NCBI GenBank assembly: GCA_020436935.1
Contig: JAGQWX010000003.1
Span: 124,001-188,000, forward strand
Direction of reading: 5' to 3'
Length of the DNA: 64,000 nucleotides
Origin: Saprospiraceae bacterium
GTDB lineage: Bacteria; Bacteroidota; Bacteroidia; Chitinophagales; Saprospiraceae
The notes below the pieces were generated by a model. The model saw only the letters and a list, made by a program, of their open reading frames with translations. It searched no databases and had not been told where the DNA came from. Below, in pieces: positions 8,414 to 17,350 of the stretch (the stretch's first letter is position 1; the number at the start of each line of letters is the position of its first letter). Position numbers and translations under genes: made by a program.

Positions 8414-10549
8414 ATGGGGCAAACAGAAACATTTTACTACGACAATAAGATCGTGCGTAACTTTGGTGTTGCCACTGCGCTTTGGGGTGCAGTAGGTCTT
8501 ACAGTTGGTCTGATTGTAGCACTTCAGCTCATCTGGCCACAACTCAATTTTTCATTGCCTTACACAACATTTGGAAGAATTCGTCCATTGCATACCAATG
8601 CGGCAATTTTTGCATTTGTGGGTAATGGTATTTTTATGGGAGTATATTACTCATTACAAAGACTCCTCAAAGCCAGAATGTTTAGCGATACACTTTCAGC
8701 CATCCACTTTTGGGGCTGGCAGTTGATCATAGTCGCTGCAGCAGTCACGCTTCCTTTAGGGATTACCAGTTCGCATGAATATGCAGAACTCGAATGGCCC
8801 ATCGACATCGCCATTGCTTTGGTTTGGGTGGTTTTTGGCATCAACATGTTTGGGACTATCCTTAAAAGAAGGGAAAATCACCTGTATGTGGCCATTTGGT
8901 TCTATATCGCTACCTGGGTTACTGTGACGATGCTTCACATCTTCAACAACCTGGAAATCCCGGTTCACTTTATGAAAAGTATTCCGGTATTTGCCGGCGT
9001 TCAGGATGCCCTGGTACAATGGTGGTACGGACATAATGCGGTAGCATTCTTTCTCACAACACCTTATCTGGGACTGATGTACTACTTTATGCCAAAAGCT
9101 GCCAACAGACCAGTATATTCTTACAAACTGAGTATCATCCACTTCTGGGCCCTGATCTTTATTTACATATGGGCCGGTCCTCACCACTTGCTGTATACTT
9201 CATTACCCGGATGGGCTCAGGCGCTTGGTACTACTTTTAGTTTGATGTTGATTGCACCTTCATGGGGGGGTATGCTCAATGGTTTGCTGACGCTCAGAGG
9301 AGCTTGGGATAAAGTAAGACAGGACCCTGTTTTGAAATTCATGGTGGTTGCCGTTACCGCTTATGGTATGTCAACACTGGAAGGGCCGATCATGAGTATT
9401 AAATCTGTAAATGCCATCAGTCACTATACAGACTGGACCATAGCACACGTACACATTGGTACCTTGGGATGGAACGGTATGCTGACCTTTGGTATTCTGT
9501 ACTGGTTGTGGCCGAGATTATACAATACAGGCCTGTACTCACAAAAACTGGCCAACACCCACTTTTGGTTGGGAACTCTTGGTATTCTCTTTTATGCCAT
9601 ACCTATATATTGGGCAGGCTGGACGCAGAGTATGATGTGGAAACTTTTTGGACCTGATGGTATCCTGGTTTACACCAACTTCCTGGAAACAGTCACTCAG
9701 ATCCTTCCGATGTACAGGCTTAGAGCTCTTGGCGGAACGATCTATGTAGTAGGTGTTTTCATCATGATTTACAACCTGATCAAAACTGCTAAAGCAGGCA
9801 GTCTCGTTGAAAATGTTGAAGCAAGCTCTGGTCCAAGAGAGGTTCATACCTCGACCAAAGGAGAATACTGGCACAAGTGGATTGAGAAAAGACCTGTGCA
9901 AATGTTGGTGGCTGCAGCCGTTTTGGTTGCCATAGGCGGACTTATAGAAATCTTCCCTGTAATGCTTATAGACAACAACGTGCCCAAAATCAGCAGCGTC
10001 AAACCTTACACACCTTTGGAGCTTGAAGGCAGAGACATCTACATTCGTGAAGGATGCGTCGGATGCCATTCTCAAATGATCAGACCTTTCAGATCAGAAA
10101 CAGAGCGATACGGTGAATATTCAAAATCTGGAGAATTTGTCTATGACCGACCATTCCTCTGGGGAAGTAAAAGAACAGGTCCGGATTTGCATCGTGTGGG
10201 TGACAAGTACCCCAATTCATGGCATTACAACCACATGATAGACCCTACGACCATGTCACCTGGATCTATTATGCCTCCGTATCCATGGCTTAAAGATGAT
10301 GAAATCAACACCAAGTATACCGCTGCCAAGATCAAAGTGCTGCAGTCACTGAATACGCCTTACCCCAATGGCTATGCAGACAGGGCTGTTGAAGACTTGA
10401 AAGCTCAGGCCTTGGGTATTGCCGAGGACCTAAAAAAGAACGGTGTCGAAAAAGAGGGCCTTGAAAATAAAGAGATAGTCGCTTTGATCGCTTATCTCCA
10501 AAGACTGGGTACCGATATTAAACCAAAACAAAGCGTAGGCTTGCAATAA
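8414..10549 (+). CDS. ccoNO: cbb3-type cytochrome c oxidase, fused subunits I and II (CcoN-CcoO)
   Basis: The 711-residue protein joins the catalytic haem-copper subunit CcoN (residues about 1-480, roughly twelve membrane helices, with the histidine motifs WYGHNAVAFF, GPHHLLYTS and HVHIGTLGWNG) to the membrane-anchored cytochrome c subunit CcoO (about 500-711). CcoO carries one haem-binding CVGCH at residues 548-552 and a distal methionine region (PGSIMPPYPW). CcoN-CcoO fusions are usual in Bacteroidota. The enzyme reduces oxygen with high affinity and pumps protons. ccoQ follows 25 bases later. Confidence 0.96.
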   Translation: MGQTETFYYDNKIVRNFGVATALWGAVGLTVGLIVALQLIWPQLNFSLPYTTFGRIRPLHTNAAIFAFVGNGIFMGVYYSLQRLLKARMFSDTLSAIHFWGWQLIIVAAAVTLPLGITSSHEYAELEWPIDIAIALVWVVFGINMFGTILKRRENHLYVAIWFYIATWVTVTMLHIFNNLEIPVHFMKSIPVFAGVQDALVQWWYGHNAVAFFLTTPYLGLMYYFMPKAANRPVYSYKLSIIHFWALIFIYIWAGPHHLLYTSLPGWAQALGTTFSLMLIAPSWGGMLNGLLTLRGAWDKVRQDPVLKFMVVAVTAYGMSTLEGPIMSIKSVNAISHYTDWTIAHVHIGTLGWNGMLTFGILYWLWPRLYNTGLYSQKLANTHFWLGTLGILFYAIPIYWAGWTQSMMWKLFGPDGILVYTNFLETVTQILPMYRLRALGGTIYVVGVFIMIYNLIKTAKAGSLVENVEASSGPREVHTSTKGEYWHKWIEKRPVQMLVAAAVLVAIGGLIEIFPVMLIDNNVPKISSVKPYTPLELEGRDIYIREGCVGCHSQMIRPFRSETERYGEYSKSGEFVYDRPFLWGSKRTGPDLHRVGDKYPNSWHYNHMIDPTTMSPGSIMPPYPWLKDDEINTKYTAAKIKVLQSLNTPYPNGYADRAVEDLKAQALGIAEDLKKNGVEKEGLENKEIVALIAYLQRLGTDIKPKQSVGLQ

Positions 10550-10574
10550 TTGATCACAACTAAATCGAAGTATC

Positions 10575-10745
10575 ATGTATAAGTATATTTTGCAATCAGC
10601 AGGTAATATCAATTGGATGGCCATTTTTGCTTTGCTGACCTTCCTGTTCATTTTCATCACGGCGGTAGTTCTGGCTTTCACAAAAAGGAAAGAAGAACTC
10701 AGGCATTATGCCTCATTGCCACTTGAGGATGGCATTAAAGAATGA
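10575..10745 (+). CDS. ccoQ: Small cbb3 oxidase subunit CcoQ-like
   Basis: A 56-residue protein with one membrane helix (INWMAIFALLTFLFIFITAVV) followed by a charged tail with TKRKEELRHYASLPLEDG. The size, topology, the 'ASLPL-D' tail and its place between ccoNO and ccoP identify it as CcoQ/FixQ, which stabilises the oxidase and its contact with CcoP. Confidence 0.88.
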   Translation: MYKYILQSAGNINWMAIFALLTFLFIFITAVVLAFTKRKEELRHYASLPLEDGIKE

Positions 10746-10774
10746 TTCCCTCATCCAATTAAACTTGTAAAACA

Positions 10775-11638
10775 ATGATTTTTATAAATAACCAAATTTT
10801 TCTGGCCGTTGCGGATTCCACCGATACATTAAAAAATGCTTTGACGTGGAGCCTCAACAACGTATTCGCAATTTTGGCCTTATTGATTTCATTCCTGGCC
10901 ATGTGGGCGATCTGGAAAGTCGTCAATGTATTGTCCAACAGTCAAAAAGAATTTCTTTATACCAAACATGGCATTCCTTTGGAAACCATCAAAAAGGATA
11001 CGCCATCATTATTCAATTTTAAAGGAATAAACGACGCGCTCTGGAAATTGGTACCGCTTGAAAAAGAAGCAGATATCGATCTGGGGCATGAGTATGACGG
11101 TATCAGGGAGTTGGACAACAGGTTGCCACCATGGTGGTTGTACATCTTCTATGGCACTATTTTGTTCGCAGCTGTGTACCTGTATTTATATCTGTTTACG
11201 GATAAAGGTGTAAGACAAGAGCAGGAATACGAATACGCCATGGAGAAAGGCGAGGAAATGAAACTGGCATATCTTGCTACTCAGGCCAATGCTGTAGATG
11301 AAAATTCAGTGGTCGCGCTGACCGGAGCTGAGCTTGCAGAAGGCCAAAGCATCTTTAAAGCCAGTTGTGCAGCCTGTCACGGACAGGAAGGTCAGGGTGG
11401 GGTAGGCCCCAATCTGACAGACCAATACTGGATCCACGGGGGAGGCATAAATAACGTCTTCAAAACCATAAAATATGGTGTTCCTGATAAAGGTATGATT
11501 TCCTGGCAATCCCAGCTCAGTCCATCTGCTATGCAAAAAGTTGCCAGTTATATTTTGACACTGGAAGGAACCAATCCTCCGGGGCAAAAAGAAAAACAAG
11601 GTGAAATATGGACTCCTGAATCAGGAGCTAAACTTTGA
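10775..11638 (+). CDS. ccoP: cbb3-type cytochrome c oxidase subunit III (CcoP), single haem
   Basis: The 287-residue protein has an N-terminal hydrophobic helix (about residues 25-50), a second helix after the CcoP N-terminal motif YDGIRELDNRLPPWW (about 107-145), and one C-terminal cytochrome c domain with CAACH at residues 198-202 and a distal Met candidate (GMISW). Proteobacterial CcoP has two haems; only one CxxCH is present here, as I would expect from Bacteroidota. It passes electrons from soluble or membrane cytochrome c to CcoO/CcoN. Confidence 0.93.
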   Translation: MIFINNQIFLAVADSTDTLKNALTWSLNNVFAILALLISFLAMWAIWKVVNVLSNSQKEFLYTKHGIPLETIKKDTPSLFNFKGINDALWKLVPLEKEADIDLGHEYDGIRELDNRLPPWWLYIFYGTILFAAVYLYLYLFTDKGVRQEQEYEYAMEKGEEMKLAYLATQANAVDENSVVALTGAELAEGQSIFKASCAACHGQEGQGGVGPNLTDQYWIHGGGINNVFKTIKYGVPDKGMISWQSQLSPSAMQKVASYILTLEGTNPPGQKEKQGEIWTPESGAKL

Positions 11639-11693
11639 TTTGAAATTCCGAAGTACGCCAGGCAATATTTAGCAGGGCGTACTTCAATTCAAA
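11639..11693. other. Strong intercistronic hairpin between ccoP and ccoG
   Basis: GAAGTACGCC at 11650-11659 pairs perfectly with GGCGTACTTC at 11676-11685 around a 16-nt loop, and TTTGAA at 11639-11644 can pair with TTCAAA at 11688-11693. There is no T-run, so it is not a classical terminator. It could protect or process the ccoNOQP part of the transcript, or lower read-through into ccoG. Confidence 0.6.
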
Positions 11694-11718
11694 TGATTTG
11701 TAGAGACAAACCAATAAG

Positions 11719-13176
11719 ATGACAGAGGTAAAATTTTCTGAACTTTCCGGAAGCCACAGGGATAAAATATCAACCGTTGACCAACGGGGAAAGCGAATTT
11801 GGATTTATGTCAAAAAAGTATCCGGCAAATTCTTCAATTACCGACAGCTTGTAGCTTATTTGTTGGTAGCCTTTCTGATGGTGCTTCCATGGTTGAAGTA
11901 CGATGGTGAACCATTTGTTTTGTTCAACATTCTGGAAGGAAAATTTATCATCTTTGGTCAGCATTATACCCATCAGGATTTTCATTTGTTTGTGGTTGGA
12001 ATGCTCATAGCTGTGGTTTTTATCGTCTTATTCACGGCCATCTTTGGGCGACTTTTCTGCGGGTGGATTTGCCCGCAAACCATTTTTATGGAAATGGTCT
12101 TCAGAAGGATTGAGTGGGCAATTGAAGGGGATGCAAACGCTCAAAAAAGATTGGATGCGGCTCCCTGGGATTTTAATAAGATCTGGCGCAAAGGGCTCAA
12201 GCACTTCATTTTCGTACTGATATCTGTAATCATCAGTCATACATTTCTTTCCTACATCATTGGGGTTGATGAATTGGGTAAACTCGTCACCGGCAATCCT
12301 TTTGACCATTGGCAGGGCCTCGTTGGAATGGTGGTGTTCACCGCAGCTTTCTATGGTGTGTTTGCAAGATTAAGGGAACAGGTATGTACCACCATTTGTC
12401 CATATGGACGACTGCAGGGTGTCATGCTGGACCAAAACTCTCTGGCCGTTGCCTATGATTTTGTCCGTGGTGAGCCAAGAGGTAAAATCAGAAAAGAAAA
12501 ACCTCTTGAAAAGAAAGCAGAGGTCACAGCAGCCGAGGTCCTGAACCTTCCTCAGAAACTGGGCGATTGCATCGATTGCAAGCTGTGTGTTCACGTTTGC
12601 CCAACAGGAATTGATATCAGGAACGGCACTCAGCTGGAATGCGTCAACTGCACGGCATGTATGGATGCCTGTGATGAGGTAATGGTCAAAATACAAAGAC
12701 CCAAAGGACTCATCAGGATTGACAGCTACAATGGCATCATTCACAAGAAAAAATCAATCTGGAATACCAGGGTGGCGGCTTATTCCGTGGTGTTGATTGC
12801 ATTGATTGGGCTGGAGTCATTTTTATTTGCCTCCAGGAATCCCATTGAAGCCTTGTTTTTGAGGACGCCGGGCACCTTATACCAAAAACTAGATGATGAC
12901 ATGATCGGCAATTTGTACAATTTCCAGATTGTCAATAAGACCGCAGACGAAAGCCATGAATTGTTTTTTAAAGTCATTGGGCCTGAAGGGGCTGTGATTG
13001 AATTTGTTGGCCAAAAGCCAAAACTGATCAAAAATGGCATGTCTGAGGGTGCCGCATTCATCAAAATACCCAACGAGAGCATAAAAAGCATGAAAACCCC
13101 ATTGCGCATTGAAATCTATGACGGCAAAGAAATGTTGGACGACGTTTCAACCAACTTTTTTGGCCCCGATAAGTAA
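11719..13176 (+). CDS. ccoG: Cytochrome c oxidase accessory protein CcoG (FixG/RdxA)
   Basis: The 485-residue membrane protein has several N-terminal helices, the motifs CGWICPQTIFME and CTTICPYGR, then two ferredoxin-like [4Fe-4S] cysteine sets (CIDCKLCVHVCPTG and CVNCTACMDAC, about residues 285-320), another helix and a C-terminal immunoglobulin-like domain. This is the full CcoG layout. In studied bacteria CcoG is a cupric reductase that supplies Cu(I) for cbb3 assembly. It stands 80 bases after ccoP, behind a hairpin, and 17 bases before ccoH. Confidence 0.95.
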   Translation: MTEVKFSELSGSHRDKISTVDQRGKRIWIYVKKVSGKFFNYRQLVAYLLVAFLMVLPWLKYDGEPFVLFNILEGKFIIFGQHYTHQDFHLFVVGMLIAVVFIVLFTAIFGRLFCGWICPQTIFMEMVFRRIEWAIEGDANAQKRLDAAPWDFNKIWRKGLKHFIFVLISVIISHTFLSYIIGVDELGKLVTGNPFDHWQGLVGMVVFTAAFYGVFARLREQVCTTICPYGRLQGVMLDQNSLAVAYDFVRGEPRGKIRKEKPLEKKAEVTAAEVLNLPQKLGDCIDCKLCVHVCPTGIDIRNGTQLECVNCTACMDACDEVMVKIQRPKGLIRIDSYNGIIHKKKSIWNTRVAAYSVVLIALIGLESFLFASRNPIEALFLRTPGTLYQKLDDDMIGNLYNFQIVNKTADESHELFFKVIGPEGAVIEFVGQKPKLIKNGMSEGAAFIKIPNESIKSMKTPLRIEIYDGKEMLDDVSTNFFGPDK

Positions 13177-13193
13177 CCTTTAAATTATAAAAA

Positions 13194-13622
13194 ATGAAAT
13201 TTAATTTTGGGACCGGCATATTCGTTTTTTTGGTCATTTTCATTTGCACACTGATTTTTGTGGTGCTCAAATCTGCGACCATAGATCACAGTCTTGTAGC
13301 CGATGACTACTATAATGAAGACATCCATTATCAGGAAAAATATGATAAAATCAGCAGGTCAAACGGAGCAGAAATGGTCAGAATTGACCAATCAGGAGAT
13401 CAGCTGGTAATACAGTTTTCTGACAATACAACTCCCAATGGTGTCATATCCTTTTACAGACCTTCTGACAAGTCGCTTGATTTTAGCAAAAACATAGCCT
13501 TAGATGATAAGCTGCAGATGGTATTTGCTAAAAATGAAATAGCAAAGGGTAAATGGAGAATAAAAGTAGACTGGACGGAAAAGGAAAAGACCTATTACAA
13601 GGAGTTTGAATTTTTCAACTGA
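13194..13622 (+). CDS. ccoH: cbb3 oxidase assembly protein CcoH/FixH
   Basis: The 142-residue protein has one N-terminal membrane helix (FGTGIFVFLVIFICTLIFVV) and a periplasmic beta-rich domain, with the early motif 'DHSLVADDYYNEDIHYQEKYD' region typical of FixH. It follows ccoG in the same order as in other bacteria and overlaps the next gene by one base (TGATG). CcoH assists early assembly of the oxidase. Confidence 0.88.
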   Translation: MKFNFGTGIFVFLVIFICTLIFVVLKSATIDHSLVADDYYNEDIHYQEKYDKISRSNGAEMVRIDQSGDQLVIQFSDNTTPNGVISFYRPSDKSLDFSKNIALDDKLQMVFAKNEIAKGKWRIKVDWTEKEKTYYKEFEFFN

Positions 13623-14323
13623 TGTTTTGGCTCGCCTTAAATATGGGTCTCGTCGGAAGCCTTCACTGTATAGGCATGTGTGGTCCATTAAGTATTCTGG
13701 GGCTGTCAGGTAAGACTCATTCCTCAAAATTTGGCATTTTGGCGGACACTATGCTTTATCAGCTGGGGAGAACACTGAGCTATTCCATGTTGGGCTTTAT
13801 ATTTGGTATCATTGGTACAAGTTTCGCCATTGCTGGAATGCAAAAAGTAGTCTCCATCGTCTTTGGCCTAGCCCTGGTCATACTTGCCGTCACTGCTTCT
13901 AATTGGTTGAACAAACTGGAAGGTTTATCTTTCCTTCGACGATGGAATAATTTTATATTGAATTCCCTCCACCATTATTTGAGTAAGATGGGTGGGAAAA
14001 ACATTGCCGTTGTAGGCATGCTCAATGGCCTTATCCCTTGCGGGCTCGTATATTTTGCATTGGCCACTTCGATGGCATTGGACAAAATAAGTGACAGCAT
14101 TTTATTCATGTTTGTATTTGGACTGGGCACCATGCCATTGATGGCAGCTGTGACCTGGTTTGGACTTGGATTCAGACAGAAAATCAAATTTTCATATCAA
14201 AAACTATTGCCTATTCTGGCATTTTCTACAGGTCTCATTTTGCTTTGGAGAGGATTTGAAATCAAAGTGCCCGAAAACCTGGCGCTCTTGCTGAGTATGC
14301 AGCATCCTGAAATGTGTCACTGA
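13622..14323 (+). CDS. Sulfite exporter TauE/DsbD_2-like membrane protein linked to cbb3 assembly
   Basis: The 233-residue protein has about six membrane helices. It opens with MGLVGSLHCIGMCGPL, whose His-Cys-x-x-x-Cys pattern is typical of the UreH/DsbD_2-like branch of the TauE/SafE group, and contains a related GLIPCGLVYFAL motif in the second half. Its start overlaps the ccoH stop, so the two are likely translated together. Homologues in this position are thought to serve copper or thiol handling for oxidase maturation; the substrate is not established. No terminator is evident after it. Confidence 0.85.
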   Translation: MFWLALNMGLVGSLHCIGMCGPLSILGLSGKTHSSKFGILADTMLYQLGRTLSYSMLGFIFGIIGTSFAIAGMQKVVSIVFGLALVILAVTASNWLNKLEGLSFLRRWNNFILNSLHHYLSKMGGKNIAVVGMLNGLIPCGLVYFALATSMALDKISDSILFMFVFGLGTMPLMAAVTWFGLGFRQKIKFSYQKLLPILAFSTGLILLWRGFEIKVPENLALLLSMQHPEMCH

Positions 14324-14467
14324 TAACCAAATAAACAACTTCTAATACACAGACTTACTGTATTTGTTTTCCACCTGTCTTCATTCAGTTATTTCCTTCA
14401 TATTTAAATTGGAGCAATAAAAACCTTAGGATTTGGAACAAGGAAGATGAATCAGATAAGCAATATT

Positions 14468-14503
14468 CAAAAAAAAAAGCTCCTCGAAAAATCGAAGAGC
14501 TTT
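14468..14503 (-). terminator. Rho-independent terminator of tRNA-Lys
   Basis: Read on the minus strand, AGCTCTTCGA and TCGAGGAGCT (14501-14492 and 14487-14478) form a 10-bp stem with one G-T pair and a 4-nt loop, followed by ten T. It starts 8 bases after the tRNA 3' end. Confidence 0.88.
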
Positions 14504-14508
14504 TGAAG

Positions 14509-14581
14509 TGATCCCGCTGGGATTCGAACCCAGGGCCCATACATTAAAAGTGTATTGCTCTACCAGCTGAGCTACGGAATC
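14509..14581 (-). tRNA. tRNA-Lys (anticodon TTT)
   Basis: A 73-nt cloverleaf can be folded on the minus strand. The acceptor stem is GATTCCG with CGGGATC (one G-T pair), the D arm contains AGCTCAGCTGGTAGAGC, and the anticodon stem ATACA/TGTAT encloses loop CTTTTAA with anticodon TTT. The T arm is CTGGGTTCGAATCCCAG and the discriminator base is A. CCA is not encoded. Confidence 0.96.
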
Positions 14582-14616
14582 TGATTTATTTTTACACGTT
14601 GCTTTCAAACGCGGTG

Positions 14617-14645
14617 CAAAGGTAAGATGTTTTTCCAATTTTCAA
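14617..14645 (-). promoter_or_regulatory. Bacteroidota promoter of tRNA-Lys
   Basis: On the minus strand a -7 box TACCTTTG (14624-14617) has a TTG 18 bases upstream (14645-14643). The -7 box is 35 bases before the mature tRNA. Confidence 0.7.
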
Positions 14646-14860
14646 AACATATTTAAAAAAAAATGCTTTGTTTTTTGAACTCTTCAATCCTGTACAATCC
14701 GAAATATAATACCAAATACTTAATTTTCAGCAATTTATACAAAATTATATAGTTTTATTTACTGAAAAACCTTTGTTTGTTCTGATGAATAAAGGTATGT
14801 AGATTTCGGGTTAAACACGTTTTTTGAATAGGGAGACCCAAAGATTCGCAAAAGTGATGT

Positions 14861-16318
14861 TTAGGACTTGGACTCGGTTAAAGCCTTTTGCTCGTCGACA
14901 ATTTGCTGGAAAATTTCATCAATTTTTTCAGCAGAGAAGTCTTTGATCAGAATCTTTTTGTCCTTGTCCAGTAAAAACATCTTTGGTGTAGATGGTACAC
15001 TGATATATCTTCTATAATGCTGCTCAGCATCTGAGGTATTGATAAAGTTTTGCATGTTTTTCTCTTCAACTCCCGGCCAACACTTTGGTTCTTTGTCATA
15101 TGCAAAAGTGCAAATCGAAATGACTTTTACGTTTTCGTTTCTATGCTTGGCTTCCCAATCGACAATAAAAGGCATTGCTTTTTTGCAGTGTCCACAGTCA
15201 GGAGCCCAGAAGATCACCAAAGTATAATCTGCTTTTACCTGATGAATCTGCAATGCAGAGCTGTCCTGGCGATATACCGTAATATTGGGCAGGGTCTTTC
15301 CGATGAGAATTGGCCTCCAGTCGTCTGCATATTTGTAAAGCTTCTCCATTTTATCCTGATCTGCCCATGGGGCTTTACCTTTTTTGAAGTATTCATCTAT
15401 CAAATGGACATATATGGCATCGGTACCAATGAATTTTCCATTGCCGTATTGTTGGATCCATGTAGAAAGAAAGAAACGCTCTACACCTTCATTGCCTGAG
15501 GCCATTTCAAAAAACTGATCTGTTTCTTTGATGAGTGAATCAGGATGCTGGGCAACCATCTTGGTAAAATAATCGTTGACCTTGTTGTAAAAGAAATTGG
15601 TATATATCAAATCCTTCCATTTCAAATCAATGTTTTCCCAATAATGGTCTTTGTAGTAGTAATATCTTTTGAGCTGCCTTTCTTTGTCGTCTGTAATTTC
15701 TGAAAACTCAGGAACACTTACTTCACTAGTTGCTTTTAAAAGCTTTGTTGTGAAAGCTTCGGGGTGTTGTTTGAAAAGATTTTGTTGGTAGTCCTTTACT
15801 TCTTTATCCAATACGTTGAGCTTTTCCTTTTCTTTTTCAATGTCGAGGTTGGCTGTATTTTCCTTTTCTGCATCGGCTATGGCTTTTCTGATGGGCTCAG
15901 CTTCCCGCTTTTTCTCATTCAGAAAAGCAATGAAATCGTAGAAGAGCTTGTTTTCTGTTGATCCCGTAAATTTCACTTTTGACAAATCCGTAGTGTCAAA
16001 GGTCATCGTGAAATTGCTTTCATTGTTGACAATAAACTGAATAGGAATATTGTTGGGTTTGAGTACAGCTATGTACATCCCGTTTTGCAAGGTATCAGGA
16101 CCTTTCAGTTCATATACTCCGTTTTTATCTCTGTAAATGCTGTCCTTGACCAATTGCTTATCACCGTAGTAGTAACCGATAAGCATTATGCTATCCTTGT
16201 AATTGTTGGATTTGAATTTAATGCTATACTGACCATATGAATTAAACCCAAAAATTACTCCGAGCAATAGCAAAATCAATATGCGCAATGATGACATAGT
16301 ATAAAAAGGTGTATTCAT
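14861..16318 (-). CDS. TlpA-like periplasmic thiol-disulfide protein with DUF4369/DUF5106-like N-terminal part
   Basis: The 485-residue protein has a signal peptide (hydrophobic core SLRILILLLLGVIFGFNS). Residues about 30-135 resemble the DUF4369 domain of Bacteroidota thioredoxin-like proteins, the middle (150-330) a DUF5106-like helical region, and the C-terminus (about 345-475) a thioredoxin fold with the active site CGHC in FWAPDCGHCKKAMPF. It should act as a periplasmic thiol oxidoreductase. An alternative start is the Met at 16297, which gives a more usual signal peptide. It stands alone. Confidence 0.87.
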   Translation of the reverse strand: MNTPFYTMSSLRILILLLLGVIFGFNSYGQYSIKFKSNNYKDSIMLIGYYYGDKQLVKDSIYRDKNGVYELKGPDTLQNGMYIAVLKPNNIPIQFIVNNESNFTMTFDTTDLSKVKFTGSTENKLFYDFIAFLNEKKREAEPIRKAIADAEKENTANLDIEKEKEKLNVLDKEVKDYQQNLFKQHPEAFTTKLLKATSEVSVPEFSEITDDKERQLKRYYYYKDHYWENIDLKWKDLIYTNFFYNKVNDYFTKMVAQHPDSLIKETDQFFEMASGNEGVERFFLSTWIQQYGNGKFIGTDAIYVHLIDEYFKKGKAPWADQDKMEKLYKYADDWRPILIGKTLPNITVYRQDSSALQIHQVKADYTLVIFWAPDCGHCKKAMPFIVDWEAKHRNENVKVISICTFAYDKEPKCWPGVEEKNMQNFINTSDAEQHYRRYISVPSTPKMFLLDKDKKILIKDFSAEKIDEIFQQIVDEQKALTESKS

Positions 16319-16423
16319 GTTGTACTTTATTCAATAATCAATCCAAAACCTTAAATCGCAAAAATGCCAAATATGTATCGGCTTGAAAAGTCTTTAATAC
16401 TTTATTAACGCAAAAGTTCAAAA

Positions 16424-17350
16424 TTATCGTTTACCTGATAGCAAGTACAGGACTGCCATCCTTATAGCGACACCATTTTCAACCTGCTGCAGAATGATGG
16501 AGTGATCACTGTCTGCTACATCACTGGTGATTTCAACTCCGCGATTGATGGGACCAGGATGCAAAATGGTGATGGGCTTTCCGATGTCATCCAGCAAGGC
16601 CTTATTGATACCATAATACAACATGTATTCCCTGAGTGATGGAAAAAACTTGGTGTCCTGGCGCTCAAGTTGAATCCTCAGGACGTTGGCAACATCACAC
16701 CATTCCAGTGCTTTTCTGATGTTGTATTCTACACCAACTCCAAGTTCCTGTATGTGCTTTGGAATCAGGGTTGGAGGTCCGCAGACTTTAACATTGGCCC
16801 CCAGTTTTTGCAAACAGAATATATTGCTCAATGCTACTCTTGAGTGCAAAATGTCGCCCACAATAACGATGTTTTTCCCTTTGAGGTTATCGTTCAAAGC
16901 CTCCTGCATAGAAAATGCGTCAAGTAGGGCTTGTGTTGGGTGCTCGTGCGTGCCATCGCCGGCATTGATGATGTTGGCATCGATGTGCTTGGATAAAAAA
17001 TGGTGGGCTCCGGGTGCAGGATGCCTCATGACCACCATGTCGACCTTCATCGATAAAATATTCTTGACTGTATCGAGCAAAGTTTCACCTTTACTCACAG
17101 ATGATGAAGATGCTGTAAAGTTGAGTACGTCTGCAGACAAGCGCCGTTCAGCTAGTTCAAATGATATTCTTGTTCTGGTGGAGTTTTCAAAAAAAAGATT
17201 GGCGACGGTCATGTCTCTCAGAGAAGGCACCTTTTTGATCGGTCTGTTGATCACCTCCTTAAAATCCGATGCAGCTTTGAAAATGGCTTGAATGTCTTCA
17301 GTAGTTATGTACTTGATTCCAAGGAGATGTTTTGTGCTTAATACCGACAT
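16424..17350 (-). CDS. pyrB: Aspartate carbamoyltransferase catalytic subunit
   Basis: The 308-residue protein carries the carbamoyl-phosphate binding motif FFENSTRTRISFELA (about residues 53-67), the HPTQALLDAF motif and HPGPINRGVE near the C-terminus, all diagnostic of ATCase rather than ornithine carbamoyltransferase. It makes N-carbamoyl-L-aspartate in pyrimidine synthesis. Its start codon directly follows the pyrR stop with no spacer, so pyrR and pyrB are one transcription unit. No regulatory subunit gene pyrI is present nearby. Confidence 0.97.
   Translation of the reverse strand: MSVLSTKHLLGIKYITTEDIQAIFKAASDFKEVINRPIKKVPSLRDMTVANLFFENSTRTRISFELAERRLSADVLNFTASSSSVSKGETLLDTVKNILSMKVDMVVMRHPAPGAHHFLSKHIDANIINAGDGTHEHPTQALLDAFSMQEALNDNLKGKNIVIVGDILHSRVALSNIFCLQKLGANVKVCGPPTLIPKHIQELGVGVEYNIRKALEWCDVANVLRIQLERQDTKFFPSLREYMLYYGINKALLDDIGKPITILHPGPINRGVEITSDVADSDHSIILQQVENGVAIRMAVLYLLSGKR

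Noticed and set aside
9539..10075. 178-residue minus-strand frame opposite ccoNO
   Set aside because: It is antisense to conserved oxidase sequence and has no recognisable feature.
14582..14860. Second tRNA or small RNA beside tRNA-Lys
   Set aside because: The AT-rich stretch shows no cloverleaf or stable stem apart from the promoter of tRNA-Lys.
16686..17291. 201-residue open frame on the plus strand opposite pyrB
   Set aside because: It lies wholly antisense to a clear pyrB gene, is cysteine/serine rich without a family match, and is a codon-bias shadow.
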